Source of the DNA: Paenibacillus chondroitinus NBRC 15376
GTDB lineage: Bacteria; Bacillota; Bacilli; Paenibacillales; NBRC-103111
Reading direction: 5' to 3'
NCBI RefSeq assembly: GCF_004000765.1
Contig: NZ_BILW01000026.1
Span: forward strand, 29,724-93,723
Length of the DNA: 64,000 bases
A model generated the notes under the pieces. That model saw nothing but the letters and a program-made list of their open reading frames with translations. It did no database searches and was not told the origin of the DNA. A program made the position numbers and the translations under genes. Positions 9,207-18,110 of the stretch are shown in pieces (the stretch's first letter is position 1; the number at the start of each line of letters is the position of its first letter).

Positions 9207-9728
9207 ATGTCTTCCGCTCCCCGTTATTATTTAGGGTTAATCCCCGAAATGCTAAATCCGATCCCCTTAACTTACGAGTGGTTCGGTGTCTTATGGTTAG
9301 AAGAGGCTAACCGGTTCCCTGTTATTGTCGGGTACTGGTTCTCTAAGGAGAAGTCAGACATTATTCAAAAAGCAGAGCGAGCCGGTTATGCCAATTGGAC
9401 CGAAATGTCGGAGCACTACGTGATCATGAACATGTACAGGTCCATACGAAATAAACAAAAGGAGCAAGATTGGGAGAAGCGCTCCAGACTGTCCATTCGC
9501 ATGAATTTCACAGCACCTTGGAAGAATGTTCCCTCTGGTTTGTATGTTGTCAAATCAAGAGATACCTTTCCGCTGCATGCTTCCGCCATATGTAAAAAAA
9601 GATTCTTCCTTTGGTTAGAACACGCGGCGGTGTGTGAAACCGAGCAGGAGCTTCAAGCGTTCATTCGGAGGGTGCAAAGAGAGCATCACCTTGGGAAAAC
9701 GATCAAAACAGGGAGCCCTACGATGTAG
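9207..9728 (+). CDS. Hypothetical protein, about 173 aa
   Basis: This is one of the few plus-strand genes here. The open frame extends up to 9096, but AAAGGAG at 9192-9198 points to ATG 9207 (MSSAPRYYLGLIPEM), with ATG 9201 too close. The product is soluble, rich in aromatic and basic residues, with no signal peptide or membrane segment and no motif I recognise. It is transcribed divergently from the gene at 8494-8931; the region 8932-9200 should hold both promoters. Function unknown. Confidence 0.6.
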   Translation: MSSAPRYYLGLIPEMLNPIPLTYEWFGVLWLEEANRFPVIVGYWFSKEKSDIIQKAERAGYANWTEMSEHYVIMNMYRSIRNKQKEQDWEKRSRLSIRMNFTAPWKNVPSGLYVVKSRDTFPLHASAICKKRFFLWLEHAAVCETEQELQAFIRRVQREHHLGKTIKTGSPTM

Positions 9729-9751
9729 GGCAACCGCACCATCCCAGAATT

Positions 9752-9781
9752 AAAAAAGACACCGTCCACATGGACGATGTC
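9752..9781 (-). terminator. Probable rho-independent terminator, minus strand
   Basis: A ten-base-pair stem (GACACCGTCC against GGACGATGTC, one mismatch) is followed on the minus strand by six T residues. It would stop minus-strand transcripts coming from kimA, although kimA ends about 370 bp away. Confidence 0.6.
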
Positions 9782-9804
9782 TACCTCTACCTCTACCTCT
9801 ACCT
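9781..9804. repeat. Hexamer tandem repeat (CTACCT)x4
   Basis: Four exact head-to-tail copies of CTACCT directly follow the terminator hairpin. This is a simple-sequence repeat in non-coding DNA with no evident function. Confidence 0.9.
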
Positions 9805-9868
9805 CATCCTCCGTCAACGACGAACGAGCTCCATCTCCACTTGCCGATATCTCGATTGCAATCCCTAT

Positions 9869-10051
9869 GTTGTACTTTGTGCAATATTATAACCGCATTT
9901 TGCCCTCCGCACTCCCCTATATTGTATTTAGTACAACATAATGGACTACAAACCGCTTTTTTCGGGCAAAAGCACCAAAATGAGTGTACTTTGTGCAACG
10001 AGGGCTGCGATTGCAACCAAAAGACCGCTCTCCTGTTGCACAAAGTGCAAC
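9869..10051. repeat. Four copies of a 16-17 bp dyad motif
   Basis: Four related near-palindromes lie at 9869-9885, 9922-9937, 9985-10000 and 10035-10051. They follow the pattern TTGTACTTTGTGCAAC or its complement; the last, GTTGCACAAAGTGCAAC, is almost perfectly symmetric. Spacing is about 50-63 bp. The 425-bp gap 9729-10153 holds no convincing gene; the open frames in it are by-products of these repeats. They could be regulator binding sites or a dispersed intergenic repeat family. Confidence 0.7.
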
Positions 10052-10153
10052 GAAGCATCCCATGGCACCACAGGATGACCCTAAGCTCATTCTTATATGT
10101 TAACAAAGCACAGGAATAGCGCATTACCGCCGTATCCTGTACTTTATGAACAA

Positions 10154-11983
10154 CTACTTTTTCAAATGATAAGGGACCGTCGTCACGATCAGATCCCGCC
10201 TGTACAGCAGAAAGGCGCGGATCAGCAAACTCGACTGATTATGCAGAATGTGCTGCCAGTTTCGTTTGGGAATAAACTGCGGAATCAAGACGGTTACCCG
10301 GAAATTCGACTCGTTCGCCTTATGCTCCACGGTATCGATGAATTTCGTCAACGGTTGAATAATGCTTCGATAATGGGAATGCAGGGTGACTAACCGCACA
10401 TCCGGCTGCCAACACTCCCATTTCTCTTGGAACTGCTTTTCGGCCTCCCGATCAAAGGCCACATAAACCGCAATAATCTGGTCTGGCGCCAACGATTTCG
10501 CGTAATTCATGGAATTTTCCACGACATGGGTAATTCCCGCGACAGGCACAATCATCACATTCCCCTTAATCTCGACGGAAGGCTCACATGTCGTGATTCG
10601 GAGCTGCTCGCCGACAGCCTCATAATGCTTTTTGATTTTATGAAACGTATAAACAATCAAGGGGAGGAAGATAAACACAGGCCATACCTGCCCCAGTTTT
10701 GTGATAAAAAAGATTAACATGACGGTGAAGCTTATTAACGCGCCAATCAAATTGACCGTCAGTTTCACGATCCAGCCCTTGGGCTTTTCGCGCACCCATT
10801 TGACCAGCATCCCCGTTTGCGCGAGCGTAAAGGGGATAAATACACCCACGGCATACAGTGGAATGAGATGCTCCGTTCTGCCTTTAAACGCAATGATCAG
10901 AATGATCGACATAATCGCCAAAAATATAATCCCGTTCGAATACCCTAATCGATCCCCACGGATCGTAAACATTCTAGCGATATATTTGTCCCTGGCCAAA
11001 TTAACAGCCAGCAACGGAAAGGCCGAATACCCGGTATTCGCGGCAAGCACAAGTATCATCGCTGTGGTGCCTTGGATGATATAGTACATGTAATTCCTGC
11101 CAAATGTTTGGGAGGCAATCTGCGAGACTACAGTTTCCTGAGTTTTTGGAACGATGCCGTAGACGTATGCCAAATACACGATGCCCGAGAACAAAATGGC
11201 AAGCAGCAATCCCATGGCCGCTAAGGTTTTGGAGGCATTCTTCGGTCCCGGATCTTTGAAGTTCGGAATCGCATTGGAGATAGCTTCAACGCCTGTTAGG
11301 GCCGAGCTGCCCGATGCGAAAGCTTTCAATAACATGAACAAGGTAATCCCTGCAACCGGCGTCCCTATAGGGGCATGCATTTCAGGTGTAACTGTGCCTG
11401 TCACCCCTTTATACAAGCCTACACAAATTAATATAATCAGCGCCAAAATAAATAAATAGACCGGATAGGCCAAGATGGAGGCAGATTCAGTGATCCCTCT
11501 GAGATTCAGAATCGTGATGGCGACAACGAGCAGAATAGCAATATTCACATTGTAGGGGTGGAGCGACGGGAAGGCAGAAGTAATTGCGTCTGTCCCTGCT
11601 GAGATGCTGACCGCTACGGTTAGGATGTAATCCACCAGCAAGGAGCCTCCTGCGAGAAGGCCGGCGTTTACACCCAAGTTTTCCTTCGAAACGACATAGG
11701 CCCCGCCCCCATGGGGATAGGCGAAAATAATTTGCCGATAAGACAAAATGAGAGCCAGTAATAGAATGAGCACACCCACGCCGATCGGTACCGAATACCA
11801 CAGAGCCGCAGTGCTTATGGTGATAAGCACAATCAGTATCTGTTCAGGTCCGTATGCGACTGATGATAGAGCGTCAGAAGACAGGATCGCTAGCGCCTTT
11901 GTTTTATTCAGCTTTTGCTCCCCTAATTCGGCTGATTTCAAAGGCTGACCGATAAGTAACCTTTTCAATGCAGAAAACATCAT
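10154..11983 (-). CDS. kimA: KimA-type high-affinity potassium importer (APC superfamily)
   Basis: This 609-aa protein resembles Bacillus subtilis KimA (YdaO), as I recall that sequence, over its whole length, including SSDALSSVAYG near the start, YPHGGGAYVVSKENLG, SGSSALTGVEAISNAIP and the tail VTTVPYHLKK. It has about 12 transmembrane helices followed by a cytoplasmic domain. KimA is a proton-coupled potassium importer inhibited by cyclic di-AMP in B. subtilis. Start is ATG 11983; the nearest ribosome-binding-like run is GGCGGTGG, and a stronger GGGAGG lies too far upstream. No cyclic di-AMP riboswitch is evident in the 110-bp upstream gap. Confidence 0.93.
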   Translation of the reverse strand: MMFSALKRLLIGQPLKSAELGEQKLNKTKALAILSSDALSSVAYGPEQILIVLITISTAALWYSVPIGVGVLILLLALILSYRQIIFAYPHGGGAYVVSKENLGVNAGLLAGGSLLVDYILTVAVSISAGTDAITSAFPSLHPYNVNIAILLVVAITILNLRGITESASILAYPVYLFILALIILICVGLYKGVTGTVTPEMHAPIGTPVAGITLFMLLKAFASGSSALTGVEAISNAIPNFKDPGPKNASKTLAAMGLLLAILFSGIVYLAYVYGIVPKTQETVVSQIASQTFGRNYMYYIIQGTTAMILVLAANTGYSAFPLLAVNLARDKYIARMFTIRGDRLGYSNGIIFLAIMSIILIIAFKGRTEHLIPLYAVGVFIPFTLAQTGMLVKWVREKPKGWIVKLTVNLIGALISFTVMLIFFITKLGQVWPVFIFLPLIVYTFHKIKKHYEAVGEQLRITTCEPSVEIKGNVMIVPVAGITHVVENSMNYAKSLAPDQIIAVYVAFDREAEKQFQEKWECWQPDVRLVTLHSHYRSIIQPLTKFIDTVEHKANESNFRVTVLIPQFIPKRNWQHILHNQSSLLIRAFLLYRRDLIVTTVPYHLKK

Positions 11984-12097
11984 ACCACCGCCAAATGTTT
12001 TGAGTTCATCCTCCCTTAAATTACCCCCTAAGATAGAATAAGAACCACAAAACCTACTGCCAAGTTTCTACAAAAGTCGAACAAGCTATATGATAAA

Positions 12098-13033
12098 ATG
12101 GTACCGAGTGACTACCAGTCTATCCATTGGATGGTGATGACATTGACAGGCATCTCCCCGATTCGGCATACCACCTATCGTGATTTGGCGCCCAGCGTCC
12201 ATTGGGCTCAATTGCACCAAAGAACGCCTCAATTCAAATGGGCGCGGCGTATTTACGATTTTCAGTTTCTCTATGTCATTCAAGGCGAGCTGCAGGCCAC
12301 TTTATCAGGAAAGTCGATGTTGGTTCCTGCAGGGAGGCTGCTGCTTATACCAGCCAATGTGTATCACACGATCGAAGTATTAACAGCGCCGCATGTTCAT
12401 CTATTGGGGATTCACTTTGATTTCTTCAGCGACCTGCGCGTGAAGCAAGGGGATCTTGTCGTGGATGAAAGCCATCCCCTTATGGATTGTTTTTGCGCGA
12501 TGCCTTATATCGACGGGTCACCTCTGTTTCCATCCGGTTACTCCATCTCGCTTCCTCCAGCTGTCGTTTCGTTGATGGAAGCGACCATCCATGAAATGAC
12601 CGAGCAGAAACAAGGTTTCGAAATGGTCTCCAAGGGGCTGATGCTCCAAATGCTCACGCTGTTGATCCGTCATCAAGCTGAGACGAACCGCACCCTTCAT
12701 CCGAAATATCAAGAAAGCTTACTGCATTTAGCTCATGAACTCAAAACGAGTTACCGAAAAAAGTGGACCAATGTCGAAATGGCCGCTTTCATCAACGTTC
12801 ATGAAGACTATATGAGTAAGCTTTTTAAAGATATGCTGGGCATGAGCCCTAATAAATACCTGCAATCCGTCCGGCATCAGCAAGCTAAACGGCTATTGCG
12901 CGAAACGGATGATAAAATCGAGCGAATCTCGCTTGAAGTCGGCTATGATGACTTTCATTATTTCAGCCGTATATTTAAAAAATGGGAAGGCATGTCGGCA
13001 CAGCAGTATCGCAAGTTCTCGCAATTCATTTGA
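12098..13033 (+). CDS. AraC-family transcriptional regulator with cupin sensor domain
   Basis: This 311-aa protein has an N-terminal AraC-type cupin domain (QFLYVIQGELQA, VPAGRLLLIPANVYHTIE). Its C-terminal double helix-turn-helix ends in the family signature VGYDDFHYFSRIFKKWEGMSAQQYR. It is probably a sugar-responsive regulator. It is convergent with the two-component operon: its stop at 13033 abuts the stop of the next gene at 13034. The start is uncertain because none of ATG 12098, 12131 or 12137 has a good ribosome binding site, and TATGAT at about 12088-12093 could be a -10 box, which would favour a later start. Confidence 0.85.
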   Translation: MVPSDYQSIHWMVMTLTGISPIRHTTYRDLAPSVHWAQLHQRTPQFKWARRIYDFQFLYVIQGELQATLSGKSMLVPAGRLLLIPANVYHTIEVLTAPHVHLLGIHFDFFSDLRVKQGDLVVDESHPLMDCFCAMPYIDGSPLFPSGYSISLPPAVVSLMEATIHEMTEQKQGFEMVSKGLMLQMLTLLIRHQAETNRTLHPKYQESLLHLAHELKTSYRKKWTNVEMAAFINVHEDYMSKLFKDMLGMSPNKYLQSVRHQQAKRLLRETDDKIERISLEVGYDDFHYFSRIFKKWEGMSAQQYRKFSQFI

Positions 13034-14536
13034 CTAGGCGTGACTTTTCCGATAATCCGATGGATAGCTGGAGCAGTTCTCCACAAACAGTTTAGTAAAA
13101 TGCCGCGTGCTGTAGTAGCCGACCTTCTCCGCGATTTGTTTCACTTGCAAGTTCGTATTCAGCAGCAGCTCTTTGGCCTTCAGCATGCGAATATTCGTTA
13201 AGTATTTAACGAAGGGCGTTCCGGTTTTTTTATTAAACAGCATGCTTAAATAGTTGGCAGACACATTGAGCTGCTGGGCAATTGAGCCTATCCCGATATC
13301 GTCCATGTAATGCTGTTCGAGATATTGAACGACCTGCTCAATCAGATCCGCCGTGACCGGCTCCCGGGGCTTGATCTCCCGCAGCTTGCACTCCCCGATC
13401 TTCCGAAGCTCCTTGATCGCTTCAACCTCAGAGCGCGGGGCATCATCTGTATCTGCAGCACCCAAAGCCTGCACCATATACAGGTGAATAGCTCGCATCG
13501 TTTGCTCGTTTGAACTTCGCTTGCCCGCTAGCAGCAAACCCTCCAGCTCACTCACCGCCGTTTGGTAATTCAAATACGCCCTGAAATACATATGCTGCTT
13601 AATAGCGCAAAAGAGTTGACTGATTTTCGAGCTTTCAGGCACCTGAACCTCTGCCTCAAGCTCCATGTACCTGATGCGCTGGCCGATGCCGCGGACCACA
13701 CGCAGATGGCTCCATTCCCCAAGCTGAGCGAGCTGGGCATTCAATTGATCGAAGCCGCGGCATTCTCCGGTCTGAAGAATCGTTATCGCCAAGCCGTCTT
13801 GGCGATATGGCTCAGCAACACCTGCCAGCCCGTCAAAAAATTGCTGCACCTGCTCCCTGCAATCGAACCCTTTCGCCGGATCCCAGGAACCGATCACCGC
13901 ACACTCACCATCAGGCAGCGACACCATGGCGAAATTCATGCCATATACGAGCAAACTTGTCATACGCTCACGCAAGTCATCATAGAAGGCGCAGGTCATG
14001 TCAGATAAAGCTTTCCCGGTTTTGGTCGTGTCAAAAATACAAACGGCACCGATGAACCAGCCTTGCACATAGACACTGTCCAGCTCCTCAAACTTCAAGG
14101 TCGTAAGCCCATTGCAAAGAGCAAATAAACTATTTTCGAATTGCTGGTTAAGCATTTGGATGAATTCTTTGTTGTGCTTGGCGGTATTCGTCAGCGCCCT
14201 CTCCAAATCCAGCGGATTCACCGGCTTCAGCAAATAGTCAGACGCCCCGAGCTGCAGAGCCTCCTGCACATAAGCAAAATCTGAAAATCCGCTCAAGATG
14301 ATCCATTTGGTGCGAGGCGAGATCGCTTTGCCCAGACGCATCGCCTCAAGCCCATTCATACGAGGCATCCGGATATCAATAATCGCAACATTCGGCTTAT
14401 GTTCGCTGACCAGCTCAAGGAGTTCCTCGCCATTGGCTCCCTCGCCAACAATGTGCCAAGAGGATTCTACATCCTGAACCATACTGCGAATGCTCGCCCG
14501 AATCAGATTCTCGTCATCAGCAATGATCAACTTCAT
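13034..14536 (-). CDS. YesN-type response regulator (receiver plus AraC HTH)
   Basis: This 500-aa regulator has an N-terminal receiver domain (MKLIIADDENL with acidic DD, phosphoacceptor Asp in VAIIDIRMPRMNG near residue 54, K in YLLKPVNP). A long middle region precedes a C-terminal AraC-type DNA-binding domain (IAQQLNVSANYLSMLFNKKTG, VGYYSTRHFTKLF). Its ATG overlaps the stop of the kinase gene by four bases, so the pair is translationally coupled. It probably activates the adjacent ABC transporter operon when the kinase senses the sugar. Confidence 0.93.
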   Translation of the reverse strand: MKLIIADDENLIRASIRSMVQDVESSWHIVGEGANGEELLELVSEHKPNVAIIDIRMPRMNGLEAMRLGKAISPRTKWIILSGFSDFAYVQEALQLGASDYLLKPVNPLDLERALTNTAKHNKEFIQMLNQQFENSLFALCNGLTTLKFEELDSVYVQGWFIGAVCIFDTTKTGKALSDMTCAFYDDLRERMTSLLVYGMNFAMVSLPDGECAVIGSWDPAKGFDCREQVQQFFDGLAGVAEPYRQDGLAITILQTGECRGFDQLNAQLAQLGEWSHLRVVRGIGQRIRYMELEAEVQVPESSKISQLFCAIKQHMYFRAYLNYQTAVSELEGLLLAGKRSSNEQTMRAIHLYMVQALGAADTDDAPRSEVEAIKELRKIGECKLREIKPREPVTADLIEQVVQYLEQHYMDDIGIGSIAQQLNVSANYLSMLFNKKTGTPFVKYLTNIRMLKAKELLLNTNLQVKQIAEKVGYYSTRHFTKLFVENCSSYPSDYRKSHA

Positions 14537-16269
14537 CCTCGCCTCACATCCTTTAAAGGTATTAGGATTTGAACACTGGTTCCCTGATCCTTAGTACTAT
14601 GAATACTCATGGATGCTCCTTCGAAAGACAGCTGCAACCGTTCCCTAACATTCCGAATGCCTAAGCCCTCCTGCACCTTGCTGGACTCAAATCCCACCCC
14701 GTTATCGCTGATATGTATCGCTAATATATCTTCCTTCTCGCCAGGGACCGACTGCATCTGGATGTCCATCCTCAGCTCGCAGCTATGATCGCATGGCTCA
14801 ATGCCATGAATGATGGCATTCTCAATAATCGGCTGCAGCAGCAGCTTCGGAATTAAGAGCGACAGAGCATCCGGATCACAGCTAATGTGCACCTGAATTT
14901 TCTCGGCGAAACGGACCAGTTGAAGCCCGCAATACTTGTTGATAAAATCAATTTCCTCCTGCAGCTGCGCCCAATCGTTATGCTCCAGGGTGTAGCGCAG
15001 CATCCCGCTTAACGATAAAATTGCCCGCTCCAGCTGCATGCTCTGGCCCGTTCGATTGAGGCCAATGAAGCCATTTAACGTGTTGTACAAAAAATGCGGC
15101 TGGATTTGCGATTGCAAAGCCCGATACTCTGCGTTCCGCTTCCCGAGCACGGCCTTGTATTCCCGATCAATCAGCTCATCGAGCTTGTAGATCATCGTAT
15201 TCAAATTGCTGCCCAATTGGGAAATTTCATCGTTGCCCTTCACCCGATACAACGTATTCATATCCCCGCGCTGAACGCGCTTCATCACTTGAATCATCTG
15301 CTTGAAAGGCGTAACAATCCAGTGCGATACTGTGAAGTACAAAATCAAAGCGATCAGCAAGCCGCTAGCCGCAAAAGCCGTGCCAATCCAATAGACCCGC
15401 TTCAAATGGGCTTGGATAAAAGCCTCCGGCGACAGGATCGCAATCACCCAATTCGAACGGGAGATCGTTTCCCGAACGACCGTGTAGGAATCCCGCACGT
15501 CCATGACCGTCCGGCTTCCGGAGGCAATTTGGCGCTGCATGTCGCCCGAAATGGGCTGATTCGAATAGATCAATTGCTGATTATCATCAAGGATGACCAC
15601 CTTAGCCCCCTTGCTGAGCCGAATGCCTTTCATCATTTGATCCAAAAGCACCGTGTCGGCATCCGCCATAATAATACCCAGCGGCCGACCTGAATCCGGG
15701 TCCTTGATCAGACGTGTTACGGAGAAAACCTCACTATCGGCGTTATTCAGATAATCCTGCTTATGCACACCGGTGAACGCTACGTTCCCGTCCGCCTTCA
15801 CCGCCTTGATATACCAATCCTGCTCTTTAAAAGGGAAACCTTTCACCGCTTGATCCGAGAAACTAAGGGGCGGCGTAATGTAAACAGAACCATCCATCGG
15901 CAGAAGAATGGTTCCGAGTATGTCTTTTCGCATATTTTTCAAATAGCTGGGGAGGGTCTTATTCAGGACTTCCTCAGCCTCGTATTGCTCATACGGGGTA
16001 AGGAGTTTCCACTGTGAAGTCGATTTCAATTTCAAAGCAAGCATTACTTCATTGTTCAAATAAGGGGTGACGGTCATGCGTTCCAAATCGTCCAAATACG
16101 TTTGAATATCGAATGTGAGAGCAGTTAAAGTCCCCTCTAGCAGAGAGGACTCTTGTTCTTTTATTAAATCGAGGTAATAGGAAGGTAATTTCACAACAAT
16201 ACCGACAATCGGGATGACAATGGTAATGAAAAATAGCAGTGATAACCGGAATCGAATCGATTGTCTGAT
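14533..16269 (-). CDS. YesM-type sensor histidine kinase; start codon unclear
   Basis: The kinase has an N-terminal transmembrane helix, an extracellular sensing domain and a second helix. A HAMP domain, a His_kinase motif (QSQIQPHFLYNTLNGFIGL) and an HATPase domain (DNGVGF, GLGIRNVRERL) follow. It pairs with the YesN-type regulator. The reading frame extends to TTG 16353, which overlaps the permease by 65 bases and has no ribosome binding site. A perfect AGGAGG is followed after eight bases by an in-frame ATC at 16269, the position where a start would be expected. No ATG, GTG or TTG occurs in frame nearby. I place the start at ATC tentatively. Confidence 0.85.
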   Translation of the reverse strand: MRQSIRFRLSLLFFITIVIPIVGIVVKLPSYYLDLIKEQESSLLEGTLTALTFDIQTYLDDLERMTVTPYLNNEVMLALKLKSTSQWKLLTPYEQYEAEEVLNKTLPSYLKNMRKDILGTILLPMDGSVYITPPLSFSDQAVKGFPFKEQDWYIKAVKADGNVAFTGVHKQDYLNNADSEVFSVTRLIKDPDSGRPLGIIMADADTVLLDQMMKGIRLSKGAKVVILDDNQQLIYSNQPISGDMQRQIASGSRTVMDVRDSYTVVRETISRSNWVIAILSPEAFIQAHLKRVYWIGTAFAASGLLIALILYFTVSHWIVTPFKQMIQVMKRVQRGDMNTLYRVKGNDEISQLGSNLNTMIYKLDELIDREYKAVLGKRNAEYRALQSQIQPHFLYNTLNGFIGLNRTGQSMQLERAILSLSGMLRYTLEHNDWAQLQEEIDFINKYCGLQLVRFAEKIQVHISCDPDALSLLIPKLLLQPIIENAIIHGIEPCDHSCELRMDIQMQSVPGEKEDILAIHISDNGVGFESSKVQEGLGIRNVRERLQLSFEGASMSIHSTKDQGTSVQILIPLKDVRRG

Positions 16270-16288
16270 TGTATCAACCTCCTGGCGA

Positions 16289-17107
16289 TTAACCTTTGAT
16301 CGCGCCGGAAGCAAGTCCCGAGACAAAGTAGCGCTGCAAAAATAAATACACAATCGTCATCGGAATCGCGCCCATGAAGGACCCGGCAGCCACCCAACCT
16401 ACATTGCTCGTGTACTGGCCAAAGAATGATGAAAGCGCTACCGTTATGGTTCGCATCTCTGGTTTTTGCAAGAAAAAGATCGAGAATTGATAGTCGTTCC
16501 ATACGGCAACACCGGACAAAATAATGACGGTCGCCGTTACAGGCTTCAGCAGCGGCAAGATCACCGTGAAAAACAGCTGGAACCGGCCCGCGCCATCAAT
16601 CATCGCCGCTTCATCCAAATCCCGCGGAATCGTGGAGATAAACCCGGTGTACAAGAAAATCGTCATTGGCAGATTGAAGGTAATGAACAATAAAATAATA
16701 CCCCAGTACTGATTCATCCCGCCAATATCTACCATAAATTTATACAACGGAACCAGAATAGTCAATGGGGGAACGATCAAAGCGGATACGAAAAGCGCAT
16801 AAATGAACTTATTCCAGCTCGTTTGGCGCCGGGCAAGCGGATAAGCGGCAAGGGAACCGATCACGACAATCAGGACGACCGAAATGACGGTCACGATGAA
16901 GTTGCTCCGGAACGCATCCGTCAGATGCGCTTCCTTCCAAGCGTCTCGGAAGTTATCGAAGTACAGATAACCTGGGAACATCCATTTGGAGCTTAGATCG
17001 TCGAAAGCTTTGAGTGAAGTCGTTATCAAAATATAGAAGGGCAAAATATGAGCCAAGCAAATGACGAGGGAGAGCAGCGTTAACAGGCTTTTTCGTTTGT
17101 TCTTCAT
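16289..17107 (-). CDS. Carbohydrate ABC transporter permease (MalG/CUT1 type)
   Basis: This 272-aa permease has six predicted membrane helices and the cytoplasmic EAA loop EAAMIDGAGRFQLFFTVILPLLKP, which contacts the ATPase. It forms the transmembrane pore with the preceding permease; the two genes overlap by four bases. No ATP-binding subunit is encoded in the cluster, so a shared MsmX-type ATPase elsewhere is expected. Substrate is unknown; the context suggests an oligosaccharide or galactoside. Confidence 0.94.
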   Translation of the reverse strand: MKNKRKSLLTLLSLVICLAHILPFYILITTSLKAFDDLSSKWMFPGYLYFDNFRDAWKEAHLTDAFRSNFIVTVISVVLIVVIGSLAAYPLARRQTSWNKFIYALFVSALIVPPLTILVPLYKFMVDIGGMNQYWGIILLFITFNLPMTIFLYTGFISTIPRDLDEAAMIDGAGRFQLFFTVILPLLKPVTATVIILSGVAVWNDYQFSIFFLQKPEMRTITVALSSFFGQYTSNVGWVAAGSFMGAIPMTIVYLFLQRYFVSGLASGAIKG

Positions 17108-18042
17108 GCATTAACCTCCCTCTTTCTAAGAAACAGCAAGGCTGTAATACTCACGATGGAGATCATGATGAACATCAGAATACCGATCGTAGCGGCATAT
17201 CCGGCATCTTCCCGTCCAAAATAGAGCAAGTACATAATCGAGGACAACGACGCGGAGGCATAACCTGGACCGCTGTTGGTCAATGCGACGATGACGTCGA
17301 ACAATTTCAGACCACCAATCAGATTGAGCACCATGCTGACCGTAAAGGCCGGTGCAATCAGCGGCCATGTCACATGAGCGAAACGCTGCAAGGGACCCGC
17401 TCCGTCAATCGTCGCCGCCTCGTAATAATCCCTTGGAATGGATTGCAATCCGGCCAAATAGAGCACCATTGCGATCCCCAAGTATTGATACGTGTTTACG
17501 AAGGTAATAATCCACACATTCAAATTCGGATCTCCCAGCAAATTGGAAGGCTGATCATGGAACAACAAAATAATGTCATTGATGGCGCCGCCTTGATACT
17601 GGAAGAAGAAATACCAGATATACCCCATAATCAAGGAGGAGATAATGACCGGCAAATAAATGACCGTACGGACAAGTCCTCGGGTTCGGATATTCAGATT
17701 TAAGAATAAGGCGTATAACAAGCCGATCACATTTTGAAAAACAGCGCTGCCGATACCATAGATCGCCGTATTGCGGATAACCTTGAGGATCTCAGGATCC
17801 GTGAACATCCGGCTATAGTTGGTGAAACCGATCCATTTGTAGTCCTGATTGTAGCCGTCCCAATTCGTAAATGAAATTTTGATCCCTTTAAAAAACGGAT
17901 AAAAAATAAAAATGAAAAACAAAAGAAGCGCCGGAATATAGAGCAAATTCAGCAAAGCCCCGCTGCGCACGAGGCGGCCAAAGGTTGTTTCCGTTTTTTT
18001 ACCGGAACGGGTCTGCGCAAGCACTGTCCTTGATTCAGCCAT
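17104..18042 (-). CDS. Carbohydrate ABC transporter permease (MalF/CUT1 type)
   Basis: This is a 312-aa permease with six membrane helices and the EAA motif EAATIDGAGPLQRFAHVTWPL. I chose ATG 18042 (MAESRTVLAQ) because AAGGAGGAAGG precedes it; the frame is open to 18108 without a better site. It sits between the solute-binding protein and the second permease. A strong hairpin in the 68-bp gap after the binding-protein gene should lower its expression relative to that gene. Confidence 0.94.
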   Translation of the reverse strand: MAESRTVLAQTRSGKKTETTFGRLVRSGALLNLLYIPALLLFFIFIFYPFFKGIKISFTNWDGYNQDYKWIGFTNYSRMFTDPEILKVIRNTAIYGIGSAVFQNVIGLLYALFLNLNIRTRGLVRTVIYLPVIISSLIMGYIWYFFFQYQGGAINDIILLFHDQPSNLLGDPNLNVWIITFVNTYQYLGIAMVLYLAGLQSIPRDYYEAATIDGAGPLQRFAHVTWPLIAPAFTVSMVLNLIGGLKLFDVIVALTNSGPGYASASLSSIMYLLYFGREDAGYAATIGILMFIMISIVSITALLFLRKREVNA

Positions 18043-18073
18043 AAATTCACCTTCCTCCTTCATGATCATAGAC

Positions 18074-18104
18074 AAAAAGGGAGGGTGGCTGTCACCCTCC
18101 CTTT
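18074..18104 (-). terminator. Intercistronic hairpin between binding protein and permease
   Basis: A perfect 12-bp stem (AAAGGGAGGGTG against CACCCTCCCTTT) with a 5-nt loop is followed by T residues on the minus strand. Placed between the solute-binding-protein gene and its permeases, it is a typical partial terminator or 3'-end stabiliser that keeps binding protein in excess. Confidence 0.85.
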
Positions 18105-18110
18105 CCACGA

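Noticed and set aside
9804..10124. Overlapping ORFs on both strands in the gap before kimA
   Set aside because: They are cysteine-rich translations of the dyad repeats, lack ribosome binding sites and mirror each other; not coding.
12001..12014. Leader peptide (ATG right after GGGAGG) overlapping the kimA start
   Set aside because: The start codon abuts the Shine-Dalgarno motif with no spacing and the nine-residue product shows no attenuator logic.
11984..12097. Possible ydaO/cyclic di-AMP riboswitch upstream of kimA
   Set aside because: The gap is too short and no conserved core could be found by eye.
16269..16353. Long N-terminal extension of the YesM-type kinase from TTG 16353
   Set aside because: It overlaps the permease by 65 bases, lacks a ribosome binding site and adds a non-conserved hydrophilic stretch before the membrane helix.
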